Shown here: positions 4,932-11,332 of the stretch, piece after piece
Layout of the letters: each line of letters opens with the position of its first letter
Position numbering within the stretch: the stretch's first letter is position 1
Virus record (IMG/VR): IMGVR_UViG_3300046454_000230
Coordinates: 1-29,643 of that record
Source of the DNA: a virus
Direction: 5' to 3' (one strand)
Length of the DNA stretch: 29,643 bases
The notes under the pieces: model-generated
What the model was told of the DNA's origin: nothing
The model's input: the letters and a program-made list of their open reading frames with translations, nothing else
Database searches by the model: none
Program-made: the position numbers and the translations under genes

Positions 4932-5287
4932 ACGTTCATTTCCGTGCTGGCCAGAGGGTTTGTCTAGTTGACGATATCTGGAGTGGCCTATGCTTCGACA
5001 TTGAGATCATGCCGGTTCTCAATTCCATCTACACAATCCGCGAGGTCATCACCCTCAACGGTCATGTCGCGGTGCGGCTCGTCGAGATCAAAAACCCGGT
5101 TCTCGAATATGGCGACGGCACGAATGAGATGGCCTTTCGGGCTTCGCGGTTTCGGCCGGTCGTCGAGCGCAAGACGGATATCTCAATCTTCACGGCCATG
5201 CTGAAGAAGAAAGAGATTCACTACACCCTCCAAGACACAAGCGAGTTGGCGAAGAAGTGCCGTCAGAAGGTCGGCGGTGAAGCATGA
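4928..5287 (+). CDS. Hypothetical protein
   Basis: A 119-residue protein. The first 85 residues look like an SH3-like beta barrel (VHFRAGQRVCLVDDIW, YTIREVITLNGHVAVRLVEI, ending ASRFRPVVERKTDISIF), a type often seen in small rhizobial phage proteins. The last 30 residues are helical and basic. Coupled to the previous gene by ATGA and to the next by the same overlap. No activity can be assigned. Confidence 0.65.
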   Translation: MNVHFRAGQRVCLVDDIWSGLCFDIEIMPVLNSIYTIREVITLNGHVAVRLVEIKNPVLEYGDGTNEMAFRASRFRPVVERKTDISIFTAMLKKKEIHYTLQDTSELAKKCRQKVGGEA

Positions 5288-5415
5288 ACATCCTTCGCGC
5301 CATCTTCAAAGACTGGTTTGGCCTCGTCGCTAACGATCCTGACGAACGGCCGACTGCGAAGATAATTCCATTTCCGCAGCGCGACGTCTCAAGCGTAAGG
5401 CGGCGCAGCGTGTGA
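5284..5415 (+). CDS. Small hypothetical protein, last of the first right-arm block
   Basis: A 43-residue frame (MNILRAIFKDWFGLVANDPD, ending SSVRRRSV). The N-terminal helix is amphipathic and aromatic; the tail is basic. It overlaps the previous TGA (ATGA). Three hairpins follow directly. Confidence 0.5.
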   Translation: MNILRAIFKDWFGLVANDPDERPTAKIIPFPQRDVSSVRRRSV

Positions 5416-5425
5416 GAACCAAAAG

Positions 5426-5569
5426 GACCACCTCACCCAGCGGCGTTTCGGGTGAGGTGGTCTGGGCCGAGACAGACGAGGTAACTGACACGTCTCGGCC
5501 AAACTTATTGAATTGCTTCGTATGCGGCACGTTCGAACTCCCTGACAAGAGTGAACGTCGCACACGAAG
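5426..5569 (+). ncRNA. Three tandem stem-loops in the early transcript
   Basis: Stem 1: GACCACCTCACCC (5426-5438) pairs perfectly with 5450-5462, loop 11. Stem 2: GGCCGAGAC (5465-5473) pairs perfectly with 5492-5500, loop 18. Stem 3: 5516-5534 pairs with 5553-5569 (CTTCGT/ACGAAG, TGCG/CGCA, ACGTTC/GAACGT with small interruptions). No T-run follows any of them, so they are not ordinary terminators. Stem 3 takes in AAGG of the ribosome site of the gene at 5582. The first two stems, two bases apart, recall the paired hairpins of HK022 put sites. A GTG frame from 5412 runs through, but is probably not coding. Confidence 0.6.
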
Positions 5570-5581
5570 GAAACCAAAATC

Positions 5582-6046
5582 ATGGGTAATTCAACCGGAA
5601 AACCGGGAAAGAATGAACAGGGAAAGCAGATGTCTAACGTAGCTTCAGATGTATCTCAGGCTAAATTCTACATCCAAGCCATCGGCGGCGGTGGCAAGGT
5701 CTACGCCATGATCGGCAAGGCATTGGATAGGCTGAACGAACTGTTCCCCCACAAGGGGGAGCCGGAAAAGCAATGGACCGAACGCCGACTGCGCGCCTGG
5801 TGGAACCACGACACGGATATTGTCCGACACTGGCAAATGCTTGAGCTCCACGCAGCGGCAGCAAAAGCAAAAGAGGAACGAGAACTCCTCGCAATGGCAC
5901 GGAGGGAACATGCCGAATTCATCCAGAAAACCGCCCGTCTTGCTGCGCTTCTTGAGCTTACGGACCCGGATTATTTTAGCGACGAAATTGCGAGGATGGG
6001 GATCGAGTCTCGCAATATGGGTCGCGCCGGAGCTCGAAGAGAATAA
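5582..6046 (+). CDS. Hypothetical protein with helical C-terminus
   Basis: A 154-residue protein; ATG 5582 has AAGGAA some 10 bases upstream, while ATG 5630 (138 residues) has AGGGAAAG upstream and would remove a low-complexity Gly/Lys leader. The core (AKFYIQAIGGGGKVYAMIGK, WTERRLRAWWNHDTDIVRHW) and the long helix after it (residues 95-135) look like a DNA-associated phage protein, with the W-RR-W segment resembling a helix-turn-helix. No specific family is recognised. The ribosome site is partly within stem 3 of the upstream hairpins, so translation may be controlled by RNA folding. Confidence 0.65.
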   Translation: MGNSTGKPGKNEQGKQMSNVASDVSQAKFYIQAIGGGGKVYAMIGKALDRLNELFPHKGEPEKQWTERRLRAWWNHDTDIVRHWQMLELHAAAAKAKEERELLAMARREHAEFIQKTARLAALLELTDPDYFSDEIARMGIESRNMGRAGARRE

Positions 6047-6084
6047 CGACGATGCAGGCGCTTGATTAATCTCCTCCCCCGCTG

Positions 6085-6142
6085 AAGCCGTCCTCCCCGG
6101 CTTTGGCAACCTACCCGGCGCGCGAATGCGTTCGGGGATTTT
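6085..6142 (+). terminator. Weak hairpins in the gap before 6163
   Basis: AAGCCG (6085-6090) pairs with CGGCTT (6098-6103). CCCG (6114-6117) pairs with CGGG (6133-6136), with an inner CGC/GCG, and is followed by GATTTTCTT. The second has the shape of a poor intrinsic terminator. This 116-bp gap holds no gene. Confidence 0.3.
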
Positions 6143-6162
6143 CTTCCACAAGGGCGCGACCG

Positions 6163-6375
6163 ATGAACGAGCTGCAATTATTCCGCCAGGGTTTTGACAC
6201 AGCCGAGATTGCAAATCTCACTGGCCAGACAGAGCCGGAAGTCTGCCGGAAGATGCATGAGGCTCGACAGGCTGAACACGAGCTCGAACGCCAGCGCAGA
6301 AATCGCCGCCTTTATCAACAGCGCTGGATGCAGAAATACCGCGCCGAGATGCGGGAACTGAGGGCGCGCTCGTGA
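6163..6375 (+). CDS. Small HTH protein
   Basis: A 70-residue basic protein from ATG 6163; the frame is open further upstream to 6103, but that part is low-quality. Residues 3-32 read as a simple helix-turn-helix of the sigma-like/Hin type (FRQGFDTAEIANLTGQTEPE), followed by a long charged helix rich in Arg, Glu and Gln. It probably binds DNA or supports a regulator. The stop overlaps the GTG of the next gene (GTGA). Confidence 0.6.
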   Translation: MNELQLFRQGFDTAEIANLTGQTEPEVCRKMHEARQAEHELERQRRNRRLYQQRWMQKYRAEMRELRARS

Positions 6376-6740
6376 CCGAAACCATTTCAGCAGCTCAATA
6401 CCGACAGACAAATCCGAAGAAGAGCAAGTACGGAAATCAGCGCACCATGCTCGACGGTATCGCTTTCGATTCAAAAGCCGAGGCGAAATATTACTCCAAT
6501 TTGAAGATCCGCGAAAGGGCAGGGGAAGTCGGCGGGGTTGAGCTGCAACGCTCCTTCGCCATCCTTGGACCGAAAGGCGAACTGGTCTGCACTTACCGCT
6601 CGGACTTCTGCTTCATCGACCACAGCCAGGATGGGCGCTTCCGCTGCGTCGATGTCAAAGGCTTCGAGACCCCCGAATTCAAACTCAAGCGCAAGCTTAT
6701 GAAGGCATTCCTTCAGATCGACGTGGAGACTGTCGCGTGA
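6372..6740 (+). CDS. DUF1064 family nuclease (PD-(D/E)XK fold)
   Basis: A 122-residue protein with the DUF1064 pattern: KYGNQRTMLDGIAFDSKAEA, YRSDFCF and CVDVKGFETPEFKLKRKL. Candidate catalytic residues are Glu37, Asp78 and Asp94-x-Lys96, as in PD-(D/E)XK enzymes. The family is typical of phage early regions and is often placed with Holliday-junction or branched-DNA nucleases, so it probably acts in replication-recombination. GTG start overlapping the previous TGA. Length is normal for the family. Confidence 0.8.
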   Translation: MTETISAAQYRQTNPKKSKYGNQRTMLDGIAFDSKAEAKYYSNLKIRERAGEVGGVELQRSFAILGPKGELVCTYRSDFCFIDHSQDGRFRCVDVKGFETPEFKLKRKLMKAFLQIDVETVA

Positions 6741-7150
6741 AAACCTTCACCTCAAAAGCAGACGAGACACCCGAATTCGTAGCCTTCTGGTCCGCGTGGC
6801 GGATTCACGCCCGCCATACCGATGGAAGAGGCGATGCCAGGGATGCATTTTTCAAGCACGTCAGGATGGGTGCTGATCCTCAAGACCTCGTGGACGGCGC
6901 AGCCTACTTCCTGCGCACCATGAAGGACAAGGACCGCGAATATATCCCTCTCGCCGCCTCGTGGCTTGGGAAGCGCGCCTATGAAGACATGGCCGAAGCA
7001 GAGCGCGCCCTCCAGCAGAAGCTCCGTGAACGCGTCATAGCCCAGCCGAACATCGTCACCCTTCAGCAGCCCAAGGAAAGCCCGGAGCGCCGTGCGGAGA
7101 TGGCCGCGAGGCTTCGCCAAGTGGCCAACGGTATGAGGTCGGGATCATGA
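6737..7150 (+). CDS. Replication-protein-like (replisome organiser C-terminal type) protein
   Basis: A 137-residue protein from a GTG start. The pattern FVAFWSAWRIHARHTDGRGD, an AFFKH helix, and YIPLAASWLGKRAYED is that of the C-terminal domain found in many phage replication initiators and DnaT-like helicase-loading proteins (FW..Y..., then IP...WL). The usual N-terminal winged helix is absent, so this could be a stand-alone loader or a remnant. The last 35 residues are basic and helical. Coupled by GTGA and ATGA to its neighbours. The identification is by pattern only. Confidence 0.55.
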   Translation: MKTFTSKADETPEFVAFWSAWRIHARHTDGRGDARDAFFKHVRMGADPQDLVDGAAYFLRTMKDKDREYIPLAASWLGKRAYEDMAEAERALQQKLRERVIAQPNIVTLQQPKESPERRAEMAARLRQVANGMRSGS

Positions 7151-7635
7151 GCGCGTCGAGCAAGATCAGAGCACTTTGTGTCGGCCACCCATCGGCCAAA
7201 ATAGCATGGCCGCACCGTGAGCTTCACGAGATAGCGGACGAAGTTGAGAAACTAGAGTCAAGATGGCAACCAATCGGAACAGCGCCGAAAGATGGTTCCA
7301 ACATCCTAGCTTGGTGCGATTCATGGCACGGCTTTCATATAGTGCATTGGGATATTGCGGAAAATGCATGGGTCGAAGGCAGTTGGGTATTTGAGACTGG
7401 CCCCACTGACTGGATGCCTATCGACCCTCCTGGAACGAAGCCAGATGGCGTAAGGGAGGCTAATGCAACGGCCGCTATGGACGTAGTCCAACGCCTCGTT
7501 GGCGTTCCAGCATTCATGATGACCACGTTTGGCGAGAGGCCGATCGTCTCCATCAAGTTTGATGATCGCAAAGGCGTGTGGGCATTTTTGAATGCGCTCG
7601 CTGATGCTCGGAAGCTGGTCAATAAAATCACATGA
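7147..7635 (+). CDS. Protein with DUF551-like domain
   Basis: A 162-residue protein. Residues about 40-95 match the DUF551-like pattern common in phages: WQPIGTAPKDGSNILAWCD, then HWDIAENAWVEG and PTDWMPIDPP. A short N-terminal helix and a second small alpha-beta part (VVQRLVGVPAFMMTTFG to the end) flank it. The function of the family is unknown. ATGA overlaps occur at both ends. Confidence 0.65.
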   Translation: MSASSKIRALCVGHPSAKIAWPHRELHEIADEVEKLESRWQPIGTAPKDGSNILAWCDSWHGFHIVHWDIAENAWVEGSWVFETGPTDWMPIDPPGTKPDGVREANATAAMDVVQRLVGVPAFMMTTFGERPIVSIKFDDRKGVWAFLNALADARKLVNKIT

Positions 7636-7832
7636 TTGATTGGCGGCTAAAACACATACGCAAAGCAGCCGAGCTTGAAGACAAGGGATGGCGTCTCGTT
7701 GCCGATAACATCGCGCTTGACGACTTCGTTCTTCGCGCTCGACGCAAACAGTTTCGCCCCGGAACAACGTGGCTATGGGCAATAGCGCAAGCATGGTCAC
7801 CACCAGCAGCACGAGAGGAAGAAACTCAGTGA
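7632..7832 (+). CDS. Small hypothetical protein
   Basis: A 66-residue basic protein with no recognised domain (WRLKHIRKAAELEDKGWRLV at the start). It is supported by coupling: the ATG overlaps the previous TGA and its own TGA overlaps the GTG of the next gene. Confidence 0.55.
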   Translation: MIDWRLKHIRKAAELEDKGWRLVADNIALDDFVLRARRKQFRPGTTWLWAIAQAWSPPAAREEETQ

Positions 7833-8047
7833 CGCATGAAGAAGCAATAGACGTGTTGGAGCGCGATCTCTGTTATTCCGTCCGCCGCAAATCTATCGAA
7901 GAAGCAATATCCGCCTACCTCGAAGCGCGCGGTGCTATTCTATGTGAGAAGAAAATATCCGTCCTCCTTTATGGGGAAGGAAAAGGATTGGTCCCTTTGC
8001 ACGCTCCCCTGAAAATCGAAGGAGGCGCAGATGGGAACCATCCTTGA
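7829..8047 (+). CDS. Small hypothetical protein
   Basis: A 72-residue protein from a GTG at 7829 (AGGAAG about 9 bases upstream; GTGA overlap with the previous stop). The first half is helical (EEAIDVLERDLCYSVRRKSI), the second is more irregular. The frame is open upstream to 7769 but that part lies inside the previous gene. Its end overlaps the next gene by 17 bp. No family recognised. Confidence 0.55.
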   Translation: MTHEEAIDVLERDLCYSVRRKSIEEAISAYLEARGAILCEKKISVLLYGEGKGLVPLHAPLKIEGGADGNHP

Positions 8048-8411
8048 GTTCAAGACCAAAGGCCCGAGCAAAACCCAAACTTGGCTGTTCGATATCTCGA
8101 TATTCGAATGCGAGACAGGGACAATGGGCCGGATCATTGATGCGAACCTTGATCTGGAAGGCATGGACGAGGGTGAGCGATGGGAAATGCTCGCTGATCA
8201 CCTCGATGCCCTTTCGTTCATGATGCATCAGGAAGCCAAAGCTGCGGGCGCAGAAAAGGGCAGCGTCATTGCCACATGCCAATTGTTCGAGGACGGCACT
8301 TCACGAGTTCGAGTGGACGACTCCGTGACCACCGATGCTCAAGTTGAATGGGTCATCAAGGGATTAGCAAGCGCGCAGGTGCCACCAATCGTCCGCGCGC
8401 AAGGAGAGTAG
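8031..8411 (+). CDS. Hypothetical protein
   Basis: A 126-residue acidic protein. GGAGG lies 5 bases before the ATG. The pattern is alpha/beta (KTQTWLFDISIFECETG, GERWEMLADHLDALSFMMHQ), with no motif I recognise. It is in the middle of the early operon. Confidence 0.6.
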   Translation: MGTILEFKTKGPSKTQTWLFDISIFECETGTMGRIIDANLDLEGMDEGERWEMLADHLDALSFMMHQEAKAAGAEKGSVIATCQLFEDGTSRVRVDDSVTTDAQVEWVIKGLASAQVPPIVRAQGE

Positions 8412-8414
8412 CAG

Positions 8415-8837
8415 ATGAACGCAATGTTGCAGCTTTCAGAACTTCATCGCCTGAACCAGGAACACAAGCTTCGCCAGCAGAAGCTGTGGAACCTCCCAGA
8501 ACCCGCGCCGATCGTCATCAAGGGGAAAGTCGCCAAGCGGCCAAGCATAGTTTTACCGGAAGCCGGAGAGCTTGAGAACATGCTTCGTCATCACACGATT
8601 GGCGAGCTTTCGAAGATCCTCGGATTTAGCCGGCGGGCAATCACAACGAGGCTGCGGCGGGCTGGGCTCGGAGTTGGTCTTCTTCCGAAGCGCGAACCGG
8701 TTCTTCATGTGCGTCCGCCGCAGGAATATTCGGCAGAGCCACGCCAGCTTCCCCCAGACAGGGTTATCCGCATCACGTCGATCGGAGCGCGAGTGACGAT
8801 GCCGCGTTTGAATTTTCTTGATGGAAAGGGCGACTGA
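8415..8837 (+). CDS. HTH protein
   Basis: A 140-residue basic protein. Residues about 55-82 form a helix-turn-helix (HHTIGELSKILGFSRRAITT, RLRRAGL). The N-terminal 30 residues are a Gln-rich helix and the C-terminus is irregular and basic. This resembles small phage regulators that use a sigma-like or GcrA-like HTH. Lies immediately before the NusG-like gene. Confidence 0.6.
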   Translation: MNAMLQLSELHRLNQEHKLRQQKLWNLPEPAPIVIKGKVAKRPSIVLPEAGELENMLRHHTIGELSKILGFSRRAITTRLRRAGLGVGLLPKREPVLHVRPPQEYSAEPRQLPPDRVIRITSIGARVTMPRLNFLDGKGD

Positions 8838-8838
8838 C

Positions 8839-9438
8839 ATGGATCAATATTATTTTGCTCTTCGTCTAAAGCCAGGATCCGGAAAGCCTCATCGCTTTCG
8901 CGGGGGAATGAACGTCGAATTTGCGCTCCACCAGGCAGGCGTGGAATATTATTTCCCCGTCGAGATGGTCAGCAAGATCCATCACAGGACCGGGAAGCTT
9001 ATCGACAAGCGCTTTCCTCTCATCCCAGGATATGCTTTCATCCCCGAAAGGAACGACTACGACTGGAAGGCGCTCAGCAAAATCGATTACATTGCCTGCG
9101 CCGTTCGCAGCAAAGACGGGCCGCTTCGCATTAGAGGCAGCGATATAGATCGCATCAGGGCAGCCGAAGACGCGCTCATGGTAAAATACCACTACGACAA
9201 GGCAGTTGCTCGCCAGCGCGCAGAAGCCGCTCTCCACAGGCTCACCTCACGAGAAGCGCGCCTTAGGTTCCCCGAGGGTAGCCGCATCAAGGTTCTCGAC
9301 AGCCACGCCATGTTCGGCGGCAAGGAAGCTCGGGTATTGGCAGCGACGGGCAGGGGGACGATTACCGCCATGATTGAAATGCTGTCAGGCGCGGTTAAGA
9401 TAGAGCTTGGGGTAGATTATCTGGAGGATGCCGCGTGA
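8839..9438 (+). CDS. Phage NusG/RfaH-like transcription elongation factor
   Basis: A 199-residue protein with NusG design. The N-terminal NGN domain (about residues 2-95) shows YYFALRLKPG, an ALHQAGVEYYFPVE segment and the typical KRFPLIPGYAFI. The C-terminal KOW region (about 148-192) shows PEGSRIKVLDSHAMFGGKEA and a closing VKIELGVDYLEDAA. NusG binds RNA polymerase and, in specialised paralogues such as RfaH, lets it pass terminators or load on one operon. In a phage, a role in antitermination of late or early genes is plausible. Start at ATG 8839 with AAGGG 8 bases upstream. The last residues are repeated in the short frame at 9630-9686. Confidence 0.8.
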   Translation: MDQYYFALRLKPGSGKPHRFRGGMNVEFALHQAGVEYYFPVEMVSKIHHRTGKLIDKRFPLIPGYAFIPERNDYDWKALSKIDYIACAVRSKDGPLRIRGSDIDRIRAAEDALMVKYHYDKAVARQRAEAALHRLTSREARLRFPEGSRIKVLDSHAMFGGKEARVLAATGRGTITAMIEMLSGAVKIELGVDYLEDAA

Positions 9439-9629
9439 GCTACGACAACGATAAAATAATAAGGGATATCATTGGGGGTCATGTTAAGCGCGAGCCGACA
9501 ACCGCGACAGAAGTGTTGATGGCTGAGAAGACCATGAGCTTTTTGAATGCCATTGACGATAAGTTTGCGCATTTAGAACGAAAGATTGAGCATCTAGAGA
9601 TGGAAATTCGCAGATTGCGCGAGGGCTGA
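9435..9629 (+). CDS. Small coiled-coil protein
   Basis: A 64-residue protein from a GTG overlapping the NusG-like TGA. Residues 38-63 are a clear coiled coil (FAHLERKIEHLEMEIRRLRE). The N-terminus is acidic-basic mixed. It could be a small partner of the NusG-like protein, but only position suggests this. Confidence 0.6.
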   Translation: MSYDNDKIIRDIIGGHVKREPTTATEVLMAEKTMSFLNAIDDKFAHLERKIEHLEMEIRRLREG

Positions 9630-9686
9630 GTGAACGGCTCAGTCAAGGCTGAATTGAATATCGATCTATTGGAGGATGCAGCGTGA
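9630..9686 (+). pseudogene. Duplicated C-terminal tail of a NusG-like gene
   Basis: An 18-codon frame from GTG 9630 to TGA 9686 encodes NGSVKAELNIDLLEDAA, closely matching the last residues of the NusG-like protein (SGAVKIELGVDYLEDAA, 9387-9438). The DNA after it also repeats the GTGA junction (GAGGATGC-GCGTGA). It is too short to be a working KOW domain, and the codons differ at several third positions, so this is an old remnant of a second copy rather than a recent duplication. Confidence 0.6.
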
Positions 9687-9886
9687 AGAAGCGGTTGTTC
9701 GGTATGGATGCGATAATCGATGCATACCTGAAAGGCGTTCTTGCCGAGCAAGAAGCCACAATGAATGAGGTTGCGACAAGGGCTATGACCGGTAATTGCG
9801 CCACCCTGACCCGCGTCGTCATCGATCCAGTGACAGGCGAAGAGAAGGTCGCAATCGAGATTGTTGATATCTCCGATATCGCTTGA
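9683..9886 (+). CDS. Small hypothetical protein
   Basis: A 67-residue protein from a GTG overlapping the stop of the NusG-tail remnant. It has a helical N-terminal half (MDAIIDAYLKGVLAEQEATM) and a beta-like tail (TRVVIDPVTGEEKVAIEIVD). No family recognised. Confidence 0.55.
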   Translation: MKKRLFGMDAIIDAYLKGVLAEQEATMNEVATRAMTGNCATLTRVVIDPVTGEEKVAIEIVDISDIA

Positions 9887-10161
9887 ATCTAAAGAGCAAA
9901 TCAAATAATGTCCCGTCAGTGATTTGTGGATGGGATGTTTCTGAGCGTTCGTCGCCGGTCCCGAGGGAAGAGCATCACGCTTCCCGCCATGTAAAGCTCA
10001 CCCAAAATTCAGAGGCCAACGCCTCACCTGAATCGAGAAGCTGGTACGACCTGACCTCTGCGTCACTGCCTCATGAGCTTGGCGGCGTAGCGATAAACCA
10101 GATTGGCGACGGCCGATCAAATGCTGTCAGCGTCTCTCGATACTCATCCCATGAGGCCACC
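9887..10161. other. Gap without a supported gene
   Basis: A TTG frame runs through (9883-10305) but its content is irregular and its C-terminal part is simply the membrane peptide that starts at 10162. I see one small hairpin (GGGAAG/CTTCCC near 9965-9985) and no clear promoter. It separates the early block from the structural block and would be the place for a late promoter. Confidence 0.4.
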
Positions 10162-10305
10162 ATGCGTCCTCTCATCATCGTTCTCATCATAATAGCCATT
10201 GCCTTCATGGCCTCGGCATTCCTCGTCGGGTGCGCTCAGCGTGGGTATCAGCCGCCGGGGGCTGGCTTGGATCCGGTAGTGAAACAAATTCTCAGCAATC
10301 CGTAA
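10162..10305 (+). CDS. Small lipoprotein-like membrane peptide
   Basis: A 47-residue protein: a hydrophobic N-terminal segment (IIVLIIIAIAFMASAFL) ends in LVGC, a good lipobox with Cys24, followed by a short Pro/Gly-rich tail. This suggests export and lipid attachment. Small phage lipoproteins can act as spanins or superinfection-exclusion factors; with no partner next to it, neither is shown. Confidence 0.55.
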   Translation: MRPLIIVLIIIAIAFMASAFLVGCAQRGYQPPGAGLDPVVKQILSNP

Positions 10306-10319
10306 CAAGGAGAATGAAC

Positions 10320-10490
10320 ATGACTATCTCTGAATTCAAAGCTTGGATCGACGGCTTCGAAGTCGGCGTTTCCGGTACTCCTCCGACCAAAGATCAATGG
10401 GAAGCGCTCAAGGCTGCTGTCGCATCGATCGACACCGGCTCGGCTCCCTCCACTCCCACGACTGAACCCGTCGCCACACAGGAGGCATGA
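10320..10490 (+). CDS. Small hypothetical protein
   Basis: A 56-residue protein. AAGGAG lies 7 bases before ATG 10320; ATG 10314 is too close to it. It reads as a helix-rich domain (EFKAWIDGFEVGV, KDQWEALKAAVASID) with a Ser/Thr/Pro tail, the pattern of small structural or assembly-associated phage proteins. The stop overlaps the next ATG. Confidence 0.6.
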   Translation: MTISEFKAWIDGFEVGVSGTPPTKDQWEALKAAVASIDTGSAPSTPTTEPVATQEA

Positions 10491-10573
10491 TCATGGCCAA
10501 GAAACCCGCATCCAAGCCCAGCAAGCCAGCCGCAAAGCCTTCCTTCATGCCCAAGGGCGGCAAGAAGTGCTGA
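10487..10573 (+). CDS. Very small Lys/Pro-rich peptide
   Basis: A 28-residue peptide (26 from ATG 10493, which is 7 bases from AGGAGG), with KPASKPSKPAAKPS and ending GGKKC. Similar tiny basic peptides sit ahead of packaging genes in alphaproteobacterial phages. The strong ribosome site supports translation. Confidence 0.5.
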   Translation: MIMAKKPASKPSKPAAKPSFMPKGGKKC

Positions 10574-10574
10574 C

Positions 10575-10796
10575 ATGGGGTTCGATGAGCCATCAGCCGC
10601 CGACTACGCATATTCTACCGCTCAAGACGCAAGGCGCGAGAACAAAGACTTGCTCCTTCGCGTCGAAGCTCTCGAACGGTTCGCAGAAGAGATGACCAAG
10701 TGCGTGACCGAGTTGATGAAAGACTCGACAGACGCAAAAGCCAGACTTTCCGTAGCTTTCCCGACAAAGGACGCCGATCATGGCAACGACAAATAA
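10575..10796 (+). CDS. Small coiled-coil protein
   Basis: A 73-residue protein with a central coiled coil (NKDLLLRVEALERFAEEMTK, residues 23-42). It starts one base after the previous stop and overlaps the next gene by 17 bp. Function unknown. Confidence 0.6.
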   Translation: MGFDEPSAADYAYSTAQDARRENKDLLLRVEALERFAEEMTKCVTELMKDSTDAKARLSVAFPTKDADHGNDK

Positions 10797-11016
10797 CACC
10801 GGCTCCAACTACGTTGCCGTGACGCCAAACGACACGACAATCGTCGGCGCGCTTGCTCTGTTCGTCGGGACAGGTGGAAACGTCTCTGTCAAGGCGAATG
10901 CATCAGCAGCGGCTGTTGTATTCAAGAACGTCCCGAGCGGCGCGACACTTCCAATCAGCGCGGCCATCATCATGGCGACGGGAACGACGGCGACTGATAT
11001 CGTCGGGATCTTCTAG
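10780..11016 (+). CDS. Spike-base-like protein (RCAP_rcc01079 family)
   Basis: A 78-residue protein that fits the small spike-base family named after the Rhodobacter gene transfer agent: VTPNDTTIVGALALFVGTGG, a VVFKNVPSGATLPISA strand pair, and the closing MATGTTATDIVGIF. In the gene transfer agent this protein sits at the base of head spikes. A head-spike role would fit a phage with fibres. Length is typical. It lies far from the capsid genes, just before the packaging block. Confidence 0.65.
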   Translation: MATTNNTGSNYVAVTPNDTTIVGALALFVGTGGNVSVKANASAAAVVFKNVPSGATLPISAAIIMATGTTATDIVGIF

Positions 11017-11276
11017 GAAAGCCCGGCGGACTTGCGCAATACAGCGTTCATTCGGCTCTGCCAGCCAGGCCCAGCCGCTTTGAACCATTCGATGACGTCT
11101 GGATCAACCCGAAGTGTTAGCAGCTTCTTTGCATCAGGATCAGTCTTTCGGCCACGCCTAGCACTCAGCGCCTTCTCATAGATATCAACATTGGCTCGCT
11201 CCGCAAACGCGCGTTCCTGGTCTCTGCGGATTTTATCGAGATGATCATCATGCCGCGCTTGGTAAATAATAGCCAT
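11013..11276 (-). CDS. BrnA-like antitoxin, orphan
   Basis: An 87-residue protein with the BrnA pattern: a charged N-terminus (ARHDDHLDKIRRDQERAFAE) and the ribbon-helix-helix-like end LLTLRVDPDVIEWFKAAGPG, WQSRMNAVLRK. BrnA normally neutralises BrnT and represses their operon; no BrnT gene is on either side. GGAG stands before the ATG at 11276. Transcribed against all its neighbours from the gap before the terminase genes, where an 11-bp direct repeat could be its operator. An immunity or anti-toxin role for the phage is inferred. Confidence 0.7.
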   Translation of the reverse strand: MAIIYQARHDDHLDKIRRDQERAFAERANVDIYEKALSARRGRKTDPDAKKLLTLRVDPDVIEWFKAAGPGWQSRMNAVLRKSAGLS

Positions 11277-11297
11277 GCAGCCGCTCCTTTCAATTTG

Positions 11298-11330
11298 CGT
11301 AACTACGGAAACCTTAATACGTAACTACGG
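11298..11330. repeat. Direct repeat CGTAACTACGG, possible BrnA operator
   Basis: CGTAACTACGG occurs at 11298-11308 and again at 11320-11330, 22 bp (two helical turns) apart, between the divergent BrnA-like and terminase genes. The spacing would put both sites on the same face, as is usual for ribbon-helix-helix repressors. Confidence 0.5.
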
Positions 11331-11332
11331 GA

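Noticed and set aside
5521-5545. GTTCGAAC with flanks, resembling a tRNA T-loop
   Set aside because: No T-stem, acceptor stem or anticodon arm can be formed around it; it is part of hairpin 3 and its loop.
5412-5642. GTG frame of 76 codons overlapping the previous stop (GTGA)
   Set aside because: It runs through three strong hairpins, has irregular composition and overlaps the start of the better-supported gene at 5582.
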